Shown one piece after another: positions 1 to 8,776 of a stretch of DNA of 53,585 nucleotides. The stretch spans positions 1 through 53,585 of the forward strand of contig JAKISF010000024.1 in NCBI GenBank assembly GCA_021648725.1. Reading direction: 5' to 3'. The notes under the pieces were generated by a model. It was not told the DNA's origin and did no database searches. It worked only from the letters and a program-made list of their open reading frames with translations. The number at the start of each line of letters is the position of its first letter. Position 1 is the first letter of the stretch. Origin of the DNA: Bacteroidales bacterium (GTDB lineage: Bacteria > Bacteroidota > Bacteroidia > Bacteroidales > JAADGE01). Made by a program: the position numbers and the translations under genes.

Positions 1-5
1 TCGGC

Positions 6-121
6 TGTCCGATAAAATTTGTATCTTTGTTCATATCTTAATTTTTATAGTGAAAAATAAAGATATAAAAAAGTGGGATTTCTCAATCGAGTTTCCCGCT
101 TTTAAAAAGTTTTATCGGACA
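6..121. repeat. Inverted-repeat leader element with internal hairpins
   Basis: A 12-base perfect inverted repeat (TGTCCGATAAAA at 6-17, TTTTATCGGACA at 110-121) encloses two further hairpins: an AT-rich stem at 33-46/53-66 with one mismatch, and a stem near 71-80/95-105 (AAAGTGGGA against TCCCGCTTT with one G-T pair). Together they can fold as a three-way junction directly before the barrel gene. It may be a small palindromic repeat, a structured 5' leader, or the terminator of an upstream gene plus a promoter. No second copy was noticed in this window. Confidence 0.5.
22..29 (+). promoter_or_regulatory. Bacteroidota -7 promoter box
   Basis: TATCTTTG matches the phylum -7 consensus TAnnTTTG. 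The matching -33 box would fall at or before the window edge. It would give a transcript starting around 35 and a leader of about 90 nt carrying the hairpins before the preferred start codon at 125. Confidence 0.5.
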
Positions 122-124
122 ACA

Positions 125-1540
125 ATGATTAAAAATATAAAATTTGCAAAAAAGTTATCTTTACTTGTGTTATTTGCATTATTATTTTATTCTGCAAATT
201 CTCAAGTGAATCATGATTTTTATATTAAAACCGTAGATATTAAAGGTAATAATAAAACTAAAACTGAAACTATATTAAGAGAGTTGACCTTTTCGGAAGG
301 AGACAGTATTTCTAAAAAAGAACTGTTGCAAAAAACAGAAGAAAGCAAAAAAAATTTACAGAACACGCCTTTATTTAATTTTGTAGATATTAATATTTTA
401 AACGATTCGACTTCTAACATTGAAATAGAAATAAATGTAGAAGAACGTTGGTACTTATGGCCGCAAATTGCTGTTTATTATGCCGACAGAAATTTCAGTA
501 ATTGGATTAAAAACAGAGATTTTACAAGAACTGATTTCGGAGCCGGATTGGAAAAATATAATTTCAGAGGAAGAAATGAAAAGTTGAGCTTTTATTCAAT
601 TTTCGGATATGATGAGGAGTTAATGTTGAATTACAGAGATATATTTATTGATAAAAACAGACAACACTCAATAGGAATATTTTTAAAGCAATTAAAAAGA
701 AAAGAAACAGGTTGCAAAATTGAGAATGATAAATTAACACAAATTAAATTACAGAATGAATATGCTTTAAAATCTTATAGTTTAAGTGTAAAATACAGTT
801 ACAGAAAAGATTTTTACAACTCACATTCAATTTATTACGGTTTTGAGAACAGAAAATTATCGGACAGTTTATTATTTTTCAGTCCGGATTATACAGTAAA
901 TTCTCAAACTGAAATTAATTACTTCTTTTTAAAATATATTTTTAAACGCGACAAAAGAAATTCCAGAATATTTCCTACGGAAGGGCATTATATCAAAATA
1001 ACAACTGTAAAAAACGGATTATTTTTATTACCTGAGGATGAGATTAACTCTTTTTATATTAAAAGTGAATTCTCAAAATATACTAAATTATCTGAAAAAC
1101 TTTATTTAGGAAACCATATTACCGTTAAATTTAAAGCAAATAACAAAACGGCTTTTTTCTTAAATTCGGGCATAGGTTACAATTCAAACATAAGAGGTTA
1201 TGAGTATTATGTAGTTAACGGAACTAACTTTGCATTAACCAAAAACACATTAAATTTTAAACTTATTCCGAAAAAGGTTATTTACTTAAAAAAAATACCG
1301 TTTAAACGCTTTAATAAAATTCATTTTACTGTTTATGCAAGCATTTTTGCTGATGCTGCTTATGTGAAAAATTCTGATATCTCTTACAGTCAAACCAATA
1401 TATTAGACAATACATTGTTGTACAGTTCGGGGTTGAGTTTAAATATATTAACTTATTATGATGCTTTGTTAAGGTTGGATTACTCAATAAACCACTTAAA
1501 GGAAAGAGGTTTTTATTTGCATTTTGAAGCTCCCTTTTAA
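125..1540 (+). CDS. BamA/TamA-family outer-membrane barrel protein with one POTRA domain
   Basis: Predicted outer-membrane protein of the Omp85 surface-antigen superfamily. After a signal peptide ending near ANSQ there is one POTRA-like domain of about 80 residues (starting FYIKTVDIKGN), followed by about 370 residues of alternating strands rich in aromatic residues, as in a 16-strand barrel. With a single POTRA it is much shorter than BamA itself, which has five, so the core assembly factor is unlikely; a TamA-like or patatin-associated type is possible. I start at the ATG at 125 because the signal peptide begins there; a GTG at 50 lies inside a hairpin leader. The gene stands alone, facing the leftward engB group, and a strong hairpin follows its stop. 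The substrate is unknown. Confidence 0.72.
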   Translation: MIKNIKFAKKLSLLVLFALLFYSANSQVNHDFYIKTVDIKGNNKTKTETILRELTFSEGDSISKKELLQKTEESKKNLQNTPLFNFVDINILNDSTSNIEIEINVEERWYLWPQIAVYYADRNFSNWIKNRDFTRTDFGAGLEKYNFRGRNEKLSFYSIFGYDEELMLNYRDIFIDKNRQHSIGIFLKQLKRKETGCKIENDKLTQIKLQNEYALKSYSLSVKYSYRKDFYNSHSIYYGFENRKLSDSLLFFSPDYTVNSQTEINYFFLKYIFKRDKRNSRIFPTEGHYIKITTVKNGLFLLPEDEINSFYIKSEFSKYTKLSEKLYLGNHITVKFKANNKTAFFLNSGIGYNSNIRGYEYYVVNGTNFALTKNTLNFKLIPKKVIYLKKIPFKRFNKIHFTVYASIFADAAYVKNSDISYSQTNILDNTLLYSSGLSLNILTYYDALLRLDYSINHLKERGFYLHFEAPF

Positions 1541-1567
1541 TATTATTTGCAATAATATTAAAAAGGG
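1532..1567. terminator. Bidirectional hairpin terminator
   Basis: A perfect 13-bp stem (1535-1547 with 1551-1563) and a TGC loop lie between two convergent genes. A CCC/GGG pairing extends the base if one A is bulged. The A and T runs inside the stem can serve as U-tracts in either direction. The 5' arm covers the stop codon of the barrel gene. Confidence 0.75.
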
Positions 1568-1584
1568 CTCGATATAAGAAACAG

Positions 1585-1923
1585 CTAAATTCTGTTTATA
1601 AAAACTTCCGTTTTTTCTTTAATTGCAAAAGCTTCAACTATCAGATCAACTTTTTCGTTTATAAAATCATCTTTGCATTTAAGATTTTTAAATTGCTTTA
1701 ATATCTTACCTGCCAATATATGAGCCTTTTTCAATTCTTGTTTTTGCTCTTCAACAGCTTTATCTTCTATTGTTTTTAAAAAAATTCTATATAATAAATC
1801 AGCATCTTTAATAATATCATCAATATCAGGTTCTTCGTAATCGGAATCTTTTAGCTGCTTTGCAAAGTACTTAATATCAAATAGGTACCTGTATGTCTCA
1901 TAGCTTAATTCTGATAACTTCAT
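1585..1923 (-). CDS. Small all-helical hypothetical protein
   Basis: A 112-residue protein without signal peptide or membrane segment, rich in Lys, Glu, Asp and Ile and probably all-helical. It has an acidic stretch near residues 27-42 and a Lys/Glu-rich middle (KAVEEQKQELKKAH). I do not recognise the family. It starts 17 bases after the engB stop on the same strand, so the two are probably cotranscribed. That hints at a cytoplasmic housekeeping role but is not evidence for one. The reading frame looks genuine because codon use resembles neighbouring genes and it is bounded by the terminator at 1532-1567. Confidence 0.6.
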   Translation of the reverse strand: MKLSELSYETYRYLFDIKYFAKQLKDSDYEEPDIDDIIKDADLLYRIFLKTIEDKAVEEQKQELKKAHILAGKILKQFKNLKCKDDFINEKVDLIVEAFAIKEKTEVFINRI

Positions 1924-1940
1924 ATCATTTATTTAAAAAA

Positions 1941-2537
1941 TTAAAATAATTTATTTGTTTTATCAATAAAATCTAAAATTTCATCTTTCCCTCTTTTATC
2001 TGTTGCTGAACTTATAAAATATTCAGGCATAGTTTCCCATGTTTCAGCCATATGCTTTTTATAAGTATTAATATTCTTAATTAATTGCTTGTCAGAAAGT
2101 TTATCAGCCTTTGTAAAAATTATAACAAAAGGAATGCCGTTTATTCCTAATTGCTCCATAAACTCAGAATCGTTCTTTTGCGGTTCTATCCTGGAATCAA
2201 TTAAAACAAAAAGATTCAGTAAATTCTCTCTTTTCAAAATATATTCTTTAATAAAGCCTGCCCAATTTTTTCTTGCTTGTTTTGATACTTTTGCATAACC
2301 GTATCCGGGCAAATCAACTAAATACCATTTTTCGTTAATAATAAAATGGTTTATCAGTTGTGTTTTTCCGGGTTTTCCTGAAATCTTTGCCAATTTTGTT
2401 CTGTTTGTAAGCATATTAATTAATGAAGATTTCCCTACATTTGACCTGCCGATGAATGCATATTCCGGTTTATCCGGTTTCGGACATTTTTTTATGTCTG
2501 TGTTACTTATTACAAAATCTGCTGTTTTAATTTTCAT
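1941..2537 (-). CDS. engB: Ribosome-biogenesis GTPase EngB (YihA/YsxC)
   Basis: GTPase of the YihA/YsxC family, which acts in assembly of the large ribosomal subunit. The G motifs are complete: P-loop GRSNVGKSS at residues 30-38, the G3 motif DLPGYG with the following YAKV that marks this family, G4 TKAD, and a G5-like ISSA. Length (198 residues) is normal. It leads a two-gene unit with the helical protein downstream. A terminator at 2606-2641 separates it from the next leftward gene upstream, so it should have its own promoter, although I saw no clear -7 box in the short gap. Confidence 0.95.
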   Translation of the reverse strand: MKIKTADFVISNTDIKKCPKPDKPEYAFIGRSNVGKSSLINMLTNRTKLAKISGKPGKTQLINHFIINEKWYLVDLPGYGYAKVSKQARKNWAGFIKEYILKRENLLNLFVLIDSRIEPQKNDSEFMEQLGINGIPFVIIFTKADKLSDKQLIKNINTYKKHMAETWETMPEYFISSATDKRGKDEILDFIDKTNKLF

Positions 2538-2605
2538 GTATTTAGTTTACGAATAGTATCTAAAATAAGTTTCATTATTTTTTTTTAAAATAAAAGTATA
2601 AATAT

Positions 2606-2641
2606 AAAAAAGTCCTGATAACTGTTATCAGGACTTTTTTA
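2606..2641. terminator. Intrinsic terminator after the TPR gene
   Basis: A perfect 11-bp stem (AGTCCTGATAA at 2611-2621 with TTATCAGGACT at 2625-2635) with a CTG loop, flanked by A5 on the left and T5-6 on the right. For the leftward TPR-protein gene the A-run on this strand is a U-tract in the transcript. Confidence 0.9.
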
Positions 2642-2656
2642 TCAAAAATTCGACAA

Positions 2657-4426
2657 TTAATATCTTGCTTTTGTTGTTTCATTAATCCAACATCCTACCT
2701 TAACGGTATTTCCTTCATAAACACCTCTCATAAAACCTTCTTCTTGACTGGGGTATCTTCCGCTGTATTTGTTAATAAGGCCGTTAGCTTCTTTAATTAC
2801 GTCTTCATCTTTTGAAACAGATTTTGCTTTAATTAATTTATCAACAGCAGTCCAATATACAGTTGCTTTATCAAATGATTTTTCACCGCATGAACCGGCA
2901 CTTCCTGCATATAGTTTAGCAATAAGAACATACGGTTTACCATAATTTTCTTTTAATCCTGCTGCTTTTAATGCTAATGTTCGAGCTTTGCTTTTTTGGT
3001 TTTGAGCAAATGCAACAACTGCACCGTAATAATAATACTCAGCTTTTCTTTCAACATCTTCTTCCCCGTTATATGCTTCTTCAAAATACTTGCCGGCATC
3101 AGAATAGTTTTTATTTTTTAATGCACCGAAAGCAATCATTGCCGCAGCATTTGCAGAAGGTTTAAGTTTATATAAATCTTTTGCGGCTTCTAAATAAAAA
3201 GGATCTTCTGTACATTCTTTCCATTTTAATATGCCTAATATTTTTTCTAACCATTCAATATTTGTTTTGTTTTCATCAAAAGTTTCTTTGAAGGCAGGAA
3301 CTAAATATTCACATTTTGAGAATTCTGATTTTGCAAATCTGGCTGTTACATATTGAGAAACCTTATTGTTATTATCAACTATTTTTTGCCAATTTTTTAT
3401 TTTCTTTTCATTAGGTTTTGATTTCTTTTTTTCTTTCTCGATGTAACCTGAGTATTTATCAGTACTTGCCTTAAGAAAACCTGTTGATACATTATAGTCG
3501 TTAACTAATTTTTCAGCTCCTATTTTTTCAGCCTTTGTCATATCCATACTTACATCAAAGAAAGTTTTTATTATTGTAAAACGAGATTTTTCTTTTTCTG
3601 ACATAACAGAGCTTTCAAGAAGTTTATATGCTTCGCTTAAAGCAGTATCTTTTCTGTATTTATACAGGTAACTTCCTTTTTTGCCTTCCGAATATGCTTT
3701 TCCGTATTTTTTTGAGTTTCCGAAATATTCAATTCTTTTGTCATATATATATAGTAATGTATCAATCCAAAGTTCTCTTTCTGTTATTAATTCTTTTTGT
3801 TTTTTAACAAATTCTTTTGATTCGTCAAACTTTTTTGCTTCATAAGCTTTCTTTGCTTCATCTCCTACTTTTTTAGCTTCATTTGTAACCGTTTGTATTT
3901 TCTTTCTCATTAACACATCACCTTGCGAATATAAACCGGAGAATGACATCGGGTAATAAGTCATTAGTTCTCTCCAAAAACTGCACGCAGCTTTATAATC
4001 TTTTTGTTTCATTCGCATTTTAAAGTTAGAATATTGTTGAATACAATCAATACTGTCAACTCCCCACTTATTTTTATCACTTAAAAAAAGTTTCATATCA
4101 ACAATATATTTCTTAATTTTTGCTTCTAAAACTAACAATTGATTATTTTTTTGAAGTGATTTTAATTCCTTGTCTTCAAAAATTTCTCCTCCGTCAACAG
4201 GGAAACCTCCGAATTTAAACATTTCAATTTCATCTACGGCAGTATTAAGTTTTTTATATTGACTTCTGAACATCTCAATATTATTATCTGTTACTTTTGT
4301 ATTTCCGTTTGGTTTTAGATTTCCGAATAATTCAGGAAATTTTTGTTTAAAAACTTCATCTGCTGTTTGAGCATTAATATTAAATGCAAACAATAAACTT
4401 ACAATTACAATTACATACTTTTTCAT
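2657..4426 (-). CDS. Exported TPR-repeat protein, third gene of the coaX set
   Basis: A 589-residue protein with a signal peptide ending at NINAQ. It is mostly helical, with TPR-like repeats clearest from about residue 425 on. The C-terminus has the closing pattern EEGFMRGVYEGNTVKVGCWINETT, seen at the end of a family common in Bacteroidota. A Lys-rich coiled segment lies near residues 185-215. It follows the outer-membrane barrel gene by 69 bases on the same strand, which in turn overlaps coaX. From memory this order (coaX, barrel protein, TPR protein) recurs across the phylum, often before lptC and surA-like genes, suggesting an envelope role. Those later genes are absent here; a terminator follows. 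Exact function is unknown. Confidence 0.75.
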   Translation of the reverse strand: MKKYVIVIVSLLFAFNINAQTADEVFKQKFPELFGNLKPNGNTKVTDNNIEMFRSQYKKLNTAVDEIEMFKFGGFPVDGGEIFEDKELKSLQKNNQLLVLEAKIKKYIVDMKLFLSDKNKWGVDSIDCIQQYSNFKMRMKQKDYKAACSFWRELMTYYPMSFSGLYSQGDVLMRKKIQTVTNEAKKVGDEAKKAYEAKKFDESKEFVKKQKELITERELWIDTLLYIYDKRIEYFGNSKKYGKAYSEGKKGSYLYKYRKDTALSEAYKLLESSVMSEKEKSRFTIIKTFFDVSMDMTKAEKIGAEKLVNDYNVSTGFLKASTDKYSGYIEKEKKKSKPNEKKIKNWQKIVDNNNKVSQYVTARFAKSEFSKCEYLVPAFKETFDENKTNIEWLEKILGILKWKECTEDPFYLEAAKDLYKLKPSANAAAMIAFGALKNKNYSDAGKYFEEAYNGEEDVERKAEYYYYGAVVAFAQNQKSKARTLALKAAGLKENYGKPYVLIAKLYAGSAGSCGEKSFDKATVYWTAVDKLIKAKSVSKDEDVIKEANGLINKYSGRYPSQEEGFMRGVYEGNTVKVGCWINETTKARY

Positions 4427-4495
4427 CTTTCTTGTATTTTTGATTCTTTTTTACTTTTGTTAATATTATTATTTCATTAATTATGCCGGTTTTTC

Positions 4496-5776
4496 TTAGA
4501 AAAATTTTCTTCTTACAAACCAACGGTCACTCATATTAAAATTCAGATTTATATTATAATAAGTTTCTTTAATAAGATTATTTTCTGTTGTTCCTCTTTG
4601 TCCCACCCCAAAGGCAATATTAACTTTTGTTCCGATTTTAGTCGGAATTCCGATACCGAAATTAATACCTAAATCTTTAATTTGTGTATTATTAATAAAT
4701 AAGTTTGAATTTCTGTAATAACCGCCGAGTCTGTAATTTATAGTTTTGAAATACTGTTTTGATGTATAATCATTTGTATATTCAACCCCAAAAGAAAATT
4801 TAGAGCTATTTGTTAATCCGGTTTGATTTTCTCCGAACATTAAGATATCTTCCCATTGGCTAACAGCATAGTCAAAACCGATTATAAATTGCTTTGAAAT
4901 AAAAGTAAATCCTGCACCGTAAGACATTGGCAACCCTATTTGTCCTGAACTGATTGTATCATTAAGAATAGTATCTGAAATACTGGTAATTCCTCCTATA
5001 GTTAAAGTCCTGTTTGAATATTTAAATATTTCAGCTTTTAAATCAGTTTTGTTTTCAAAAAAACCGCCTATTGTAAAATTGTATTTTTTGAATAAAGAAT
5101 CACTATATTGAATTCCGTATTTAAATCGAAAATCTTTAATTTTAACATCTTCAACATCAAGTAAAGAAGAGATATAATTAACATCTGTCATTAATGACTC
5201 AATTCTTTTACTCAATGTTCCGAAATAATAAGAGGCATTAAACCCGACAGATAAACTCTTATATTTCAACGAATTGCCAAAATACACCTGAGAAATTCCT
5301 CCGTTACCGATATAGTGATTTTCAAATTTTGATGTATAATCATCAAGAGTGACGGAGTCTTGCGTTTGTATATTATATCCTACATTGCTGACAGGGGTTA
5401 ACCCAAAACTTACTCCCCAATATTTATTTGCTTTGAATGCTGCATTTAATGAGGATAAGCCGAAATCATAGTTAGTTATTTTTGAATTTTCGGTTGCATA
5501 ATCAGTTCTTTGAGATTTTATGCCTACTTGAAAAAGAAAGATGTTTTGAGGAATTGCAGTATATGAGGCAGGGTTATTTATATTTATTTCAAAAGGTAAT
5601 CTTAAACCGTAAGAAATTCCGCCCATCCCTATTGATCTTCCCAGCGATTGATTTGCAATTTCTCCAATTCCGTATCGAGAATAAGGTGAACTTGTATTAA
5701 CTTGTCCTGCTGCCTCAAAAATTAACAAAAACAGAAAAATTGTTATAATCGGAAATTTATGTCGCATTATATTCAA
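4496..5776 (-). CDS. Outer-membrane beta-barrel protein downstream of coaX
   Basis: A 426-residue predicted barrel with a signal peptide ending near EAAGQ, then the N-terminal segment SSPYSRYGIGEI typical of a Bacteroidota family of FadL/PorV-like barrels. The body alternates short strands and turns and ends in Phe (RRKFF), as many outer-membrane proteins do. The start overlaps the end of coaX by 20 bases; a second Met three codons in would cut this to 11 and still leave a good signal peptide. Either way the genes are translationally coupled. The transported substrate, if any, cannot be told from sequence. Confidence 0.78.
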   Translation of the reverse strand: MNIMRHKFPIITIFLFLLIFEAAGQVNTSSPYSRYGIGEIANQSLGRSIGMGGISYGLRLPFEININNPASYTAIPQNIFLFQVGIKSQRTDYATENSKITNYDFGLSSLNAAFKANKYWGVSFGLTPVSNVGYNIQTQDSVTLDDYTSKFENHYIGNGGISQVYFGNSLKYKSLSVGFNASYYFGTLSKRIESLMTDVNYISSLLDVEDVKIKDFRFKYGIQYSDSLFKKYNFTIGGFFENKTDLKAEIFKYSNRTLTIGGITSISDTILNDTISSGQIGLPMSYGAGFTFISKQFIIGFDYAVSQWEDILMFGENQTGLTNSSKFSFGVEYTNDYTSKQYFKTINYRLGGYYRNSNLFINNTQIKDLGINFGIGIPTKIGTKVNIAFGVGQRGTTENNLIKETYYNINLNFNMSDRWFVRRKFF

Positions 5777-6491
5777 GTATTATGTTTAAACCCTTCAGTA
5801 CAATATTCGGGTCTGTAAATATTTTATTTTTTATTCGTTTTTCAAAGAAATATGTATCACCTCCCGTAAAAACGACTTTTAACTCGGGGTACTTTATCAA
5901 ATATTTCTCAATATATTTTTCAACTTCATTTAATATTCCGTTTTGTACACCGGTAATAATTGACTCATTTGTGTTTTTCCCTGTTAAACTGTCAATATTT
6001 TCATCAATTGTAAGTTTTGGTAATTTTTTCGTAAAATAATGCAATGCTTCATATCTCATATTTATACCGGGAGAAATACTGCCGCCTAAATATTCATTGT
6101 TTTGATTTATAAAATCAATTGTTAAAGCTGTTCCTGCATCAAAAACTAAAACGTCGGTATTCGGAAAAATATTGCTTGCTGCAATAACTGCTGCAAGTCT
6201 GTCTTTACCGAGTGTTTCAGGTGTTTCATAAAAATTTTTTATCGGAACTTTTGTTTTATGATTTAGTTTTAAATAAAAATCAAAGTTTTCAGATAAAAAA
6301 TTATCTAATTCAATAAATTCAGAACTTACACTTGATAAAATAACTTTTTTTACTGATTGTTGCTCTGTTAGCTTCTTAATTTTATCTGTAATCTCTTCAC
6401 ACGTTTTAAATGAAGACAAATGAGAAATCTCCCCCCTTCTGAACAATGCTGCTTTTGTATAAGAATTTCCTAAATCTAAAATTAAGTTCAT
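5757..6491 (-). CDS. coaX: Type III pantothenate kinase
   Basis: CoaX phosphorylates pantothenate with ATP in the first step of coenzyme A synthesis. The ASKHA-fold motifs are present: DLGNSYTK near residues 6-13, ETLGKDRLAA (family TLGxDR), DAGTALTIDF, GGSISPG, and FTGGD near the C-terminus. The length of 244 residues is usual. The gene heads a leftward unit with the overlapping outer-membrane barrel gene and the TPR gene. The downstream genes have no obvious link to CoA, so the coupling is a conserved arrangement rather than a pathway. Confidence 0.95.
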   Translation of the reverse strand: MNLILDLGNSYTKAALFRRGEISHLSSFKTCEEITDKIKKLTEQQSVKKVILSSVSSEFIELDNFLSENFDFYLKLNHKTKVPIKNFYETPETLGKDRLAAVIAASNIFPNTDVLVFDAGTALTIDFINQNNEYLGGSISPGINMRYEALHYFTKKLPKLTIDENIDSLTGKNTNESIITGVQNGILNEVEKYIEKYLIKYPELKVVFTGGDTYFFEKRIKNKIFTDPNIVLKGLNIILEYNAT

Positions 6492-6545
6492 TAATAAAGA
6501 ACAATTGAAATAAATACTATATTTCTAAAAAGTTGCGAAGATAAA

Positions 6546-6581
6546 AAAAGACATTGAAACAGAAAAAAATCAATGTCTTTT
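6546..6581. terminator. Intrinsic terminator after the YDYQA-repeat gene
   Basis: A perfect 12-bp stem (AAAAGACATTGA at 6546-6557 with TCAATGTCTTTT at 6570-6581) encloses a 12-base A-rich loop. It lies downstream of the leftward gene at 6637-7017 and upstream of coaX. The A-run at the left provides the U-tract for leftward transcripts. Confidence 0.8.
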
Positions 6582-6636
6582 AATTGCATTTTTTATTAAA
6601 AAAGCCGAAAAGCAAACCAAAATTTTAAAAAATGAA

Positions 6637-7017
6637 TTAGTACAGTAAATGAGTTTTAGAATTATTATTCCATCCTGCTTGATAATCATAATCAACAAAA
6701 TAAATTTTTAAATCTGCCTGATAATCATAGTCTGTAAAAAAAATCTTTTTATCGGCTTGGTAATCATAATCAGTAAAAAACCAAATTCCGTCTTTATTTG
6801 CCTGATAATCATATTTTGATTTAAAAACTTTTAAATCGGCTTGATAATCATAATCGACTACATATACTTTTATATCCGCTTGATAATCGTAGTCAACTAC
6901 AAAAACTTTTGTTCCGCCGTTAGTTTTATTAATGTTTAAATTATTTTTTTTTGAAGGAACAAATGAAGAAATAAATAATGCACCTAAGAAAAACAGGATA
7001 ATGTATCGAATTTTCAT
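6637..7017 (-). CDS. Exported six-repeat YDYQA protein (DUF6150-like)
   Basis: A 126-residue protein with an N-terminal signal or anchor segment (about residues 5-20, ISSFVPSKK following) and then six near-identical units of about 13 residues centred on YDYQA: VVDYDYQAD twice, KYDYQAN, TDYDYQAD twice, and VDYDYQAG. The spacing fits short beta strands alternating with turns. It resembles proteins I remember annotated as DUF6150 in Bacteroidota; function is unknown to me. It is likely periplasmic or surface-exposed. It stands alone, with a terminator after it and no recognised promoter box before it. Confidence 0.75.
   Translation of the reverse strand: MKIRYIILFFLGALFISSFVPSKKNNLNINKTNGGTKVFVVDYDYQADIKVYVVDYDYQADLKVFKSKYDYQANKDGIWFFTDYDYQADKKIFFTDYDYQADLKIYFVDYDYQAGWNNNSKTHLLY
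6640..6915. repeat. Six in-frame YDYQA-coding tandem repeats
   Basis: The read strand shows recurring cc/gc-TGATAATCATA-type segments every 36-45 bases, the reverse complement of codons for YDYQA. The amino-acid motif is almost invariant while the DNA differs at synonymous sites, so selection on the protein, not recent slippage, seems to maintain the repeats. Confidence 0.7.
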
Positions 7018-7087
7018 AATACCTTTTTTAATTAATAAACATTTCAGTAAATATAAGATGCTAAATTGAATCGATTTCCATAAAAAA

Positions 7088-7936
7088 TTAGTTATTTCTT
7101 ATAAATTCTTGCAAGCTGTACATTTCATTTGTTTTTACACCTTTCTCAGTTTCAATTAAATTGCAACATTCGTTATATAAATCGTGTTCAAAAAATATTG
7201 TGTAATTATTTTTTACTGCATCATCAAAAAATCGTTTTTTATCATTCAAGGTAATTAAAGGTTGTGTATCGTAAGCCATAATATAAGGCATGGGAATATG
7301 AGCAGTTGAAGGAAATAAATCGGCACCGAAAATTATTTTCGTATTATTATATTTTACGTAAGGAATAATTTGCCCTATTGTATGCCCGTTAAAAATTTTT
7401 ATTTCTATACCGGGTAATAATTCTCCTTCGCTTTCAATTAAATTAAGTTGATTGTATTCTTGCAAAGCTGAATAATTTTCAGGTAAAAATGATGCTTTTT
7501 CTCTTCTGTTAGGGTTATTTGCAAGTTCCCAATGAGTTTTACTGACATGATATATTGCATTAGGAAAAGTCGGAGCAAGTTCTTTGTTTTCGCTATATTT
7601 TACTGCTCCGCCTACATGGTCAAAATGCAGATGTGTTAAAATTACGTCTGTTATATCTTCATAAGTAAAACCATTTTGCTTTAATGATTTTTCCAGAGTT
7701 TCATTTCCGTCAGGAAAGTAATGGTTAAAAAACTTATCACTTTGCTTGTTGCCCATTCCGGTATCAATCAGCACCTTATGCGTATCAGTTTCGACAAGCA
7801 AACATCTCATAGCCCAGTTACAAAGATTATCTTCATCGGCAGGATATACTTTCTGCCAAATAACTTTCGGCACAACCCCGAACATTGCTCCGCCGTCTAA
7901 TTTTAAATTTCCTGTTTCAATTTTGTATAATTTCAT
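7088..7936 (-). CDS. Metallo-beta-lactamase-fold hydrolase
   Basis: A 282-residue cytoplasmic enzyme of the MBL superfamily. The zinc motif HLHFDH (in ILTHLHFDHVGGA) is intact, with later ligands in FNGHTIGQ, FGADLFPS and FEHDLYNE. This set fits a two-metal hydrolase of the group that includes AHL lactonases and YtnP-like proteins, but the substrate cannot be inferred: similar proteins are lactonases, phosphodiesterases or of unknown use. It is divergent from the alpha/beta hydrolase gene with only 31 bases between the two starts, and that gene's promoter overlaps this start region, so expression may be linked. Confidence 0.82.
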   Translation of the reverse strand: MKLYKIETGNLKLDGGAMFGVVPKVIWQKVYPADEDNLCNWAMRCLLVETDTHKVLIDTGMGNKQSDKFFNHYFPDGNETLEKSLKQNGFTYEDITDVILTHLHFDHVGGAVKYSENKELAPTFPNAIYHVSKTHWELANNPNRREKASFLPENYSALQEYNQLNLIESEGELLPGIEIKIFNGHTIGQIIPYVKYNNTKIIFGADLFPSTAHIPMPYIMAYDTQPLITLNDKKRFFDDAVKNNYTIFFEHDLYNECCNLIETEKGVKTNEMYSLQEFIRNN

Positions 7937-7952
7937 GTATTGCTTACTTTTG
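7922..7952 (+). promoter_or_regulatory. Bacteroidota -33/-7 promoter for the alpha/beta hydrolase
   Basis: TTTG at 7922-7925 and TACTTTTG at 7945-7952, with 19 bases between them, match the phylum consensus TTTG-N19-21-TAnnTTTG. The start codon at 7968 lies 15 bases after the -7 box, giving a very short leader. The -33 box lies inside the start of the divergent MBL gene. Confidence 0.65.
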
Positions 7953-7967
7953 AAGAAATAAAATATT

Positions 7968-8768
7968 ATGAAAAAACAAATATATAAAAATAATAAAAAT
8001 ATATTTTACAAAGACGAGGGAAAGAAAAATGACAGTACTATTATTCTAATTCACGGTTTTTTGGAAACATCTGATACTTGGACAGATTTCAGCAAAGAAT
8101 TATCAAAAAAAAACAGAGTTATTTCAATTGATTTACCCGGACACGGAAACAGCGATTTGCACGAAGAACCTTACACAATGTGTAAATATGCCGAAGCAAT
8201 AAAATATATAATTGATGAAGAAGAAACAGAGAAAGCATTTATTATCGGTCATTCAATGGGAGGTTATGTTGCGTTGGCATTTGCTGATAATTATCCGGAC
8301 AGATTATCAGGATTGTGCTTGTTTCATTCAACACCGTTTGCTGATGGTGATGAAAAAAGAGCAGCTCGAACAGAAATGATTAAGCAAATTGAAAACGGAG
8401 AACTAAATAATATATGTTCTGTTCACTCAAAGGCTGTATATTCAAATGAGAATAAGAGTATTTTTGCAAAAGAAATTGCTTATGGTGAAAAAATTGCAAA
8501 AAGTTTATCCCCTGAAAGTGTAATCGCGTCTCTTTTAACTATGAAAAACAGAGATGACCGTTCTCATATCGTAGAAATCTCAGATGTTCCTTTTCTGTAT
8601 ATTATCGGCAAAAAAGATAACTTCATTCCTTTTGATGTTATAAATGAAATTGATTTTCCGGAAGATTATTTAGTTGCTGTTTTGGATAATTCAGGACATA
8701 TGGGAATGGTTGAAGAAAAAGAAAAGTCATTAAAATATATCAATGACTTTTGTGAAAATTATTTGTAA
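7968..8768 (+). CDS. Alpha/beta-fold hydrolase
   Basis: A 266-residue alpha/beta hydrolase with a complete catalytic triad by motif: nucleophile Ser in GHSMGG, acid Asp in GKKDNFIP, and His in NSGHMGM. The oxyanion region ILIHGFLETS and the DLPGHGNSD segment are typical of the MhpC/BioH-like group. It has no signal peptide and is probably a cytoplasmic esterase, thioesterase or C-C hydrolase of unknown substrate. It is divergent from the MBL hydrolase and convergent with the small Cys-containing gene at 8777, which begins its stop only 8 bases away. Confidence 0.85.
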   Translation: MKKQIYKNNKNIFYKDEGKKNDSTIILIHGFLETSDTWTDFSKELSKKNRVISIDLPGHGNSDLHEEPYTMCKYAEAIKYIIDEEETEKAFIIGHSMGGYVALAFADNYPDRLSGLCLFHSTPFADGDEKRAARTEMIKQIENGELNNICSVHSKAVYSNENKSIFAKEIAYGEKIAKSLSPESVIASLLTMKNRDDRSHIVEISDVPFLYIIGKKDNFIPFDVINEIDFPEDYLVAVLDNSGHMGMVEEKEKSLKYINDFCENYL

Positions 8769-8776
8769 ATTTTAAC

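Noticed and set aside
50-124. GTG start of the first barrel gene at 50
   Set aside because: The first 25 codons encode no signal peptide and lie in a hairpin leader behind a promoter box; the ATG at 125 begins a normal signal peptide.
7088-7936. MBL-fold enzyme as an AHL lactonase (quorum quenching)
   Set aside because: The zinc motif is shared by many MBL hydrolases and nothing else supports AHL as substrate.
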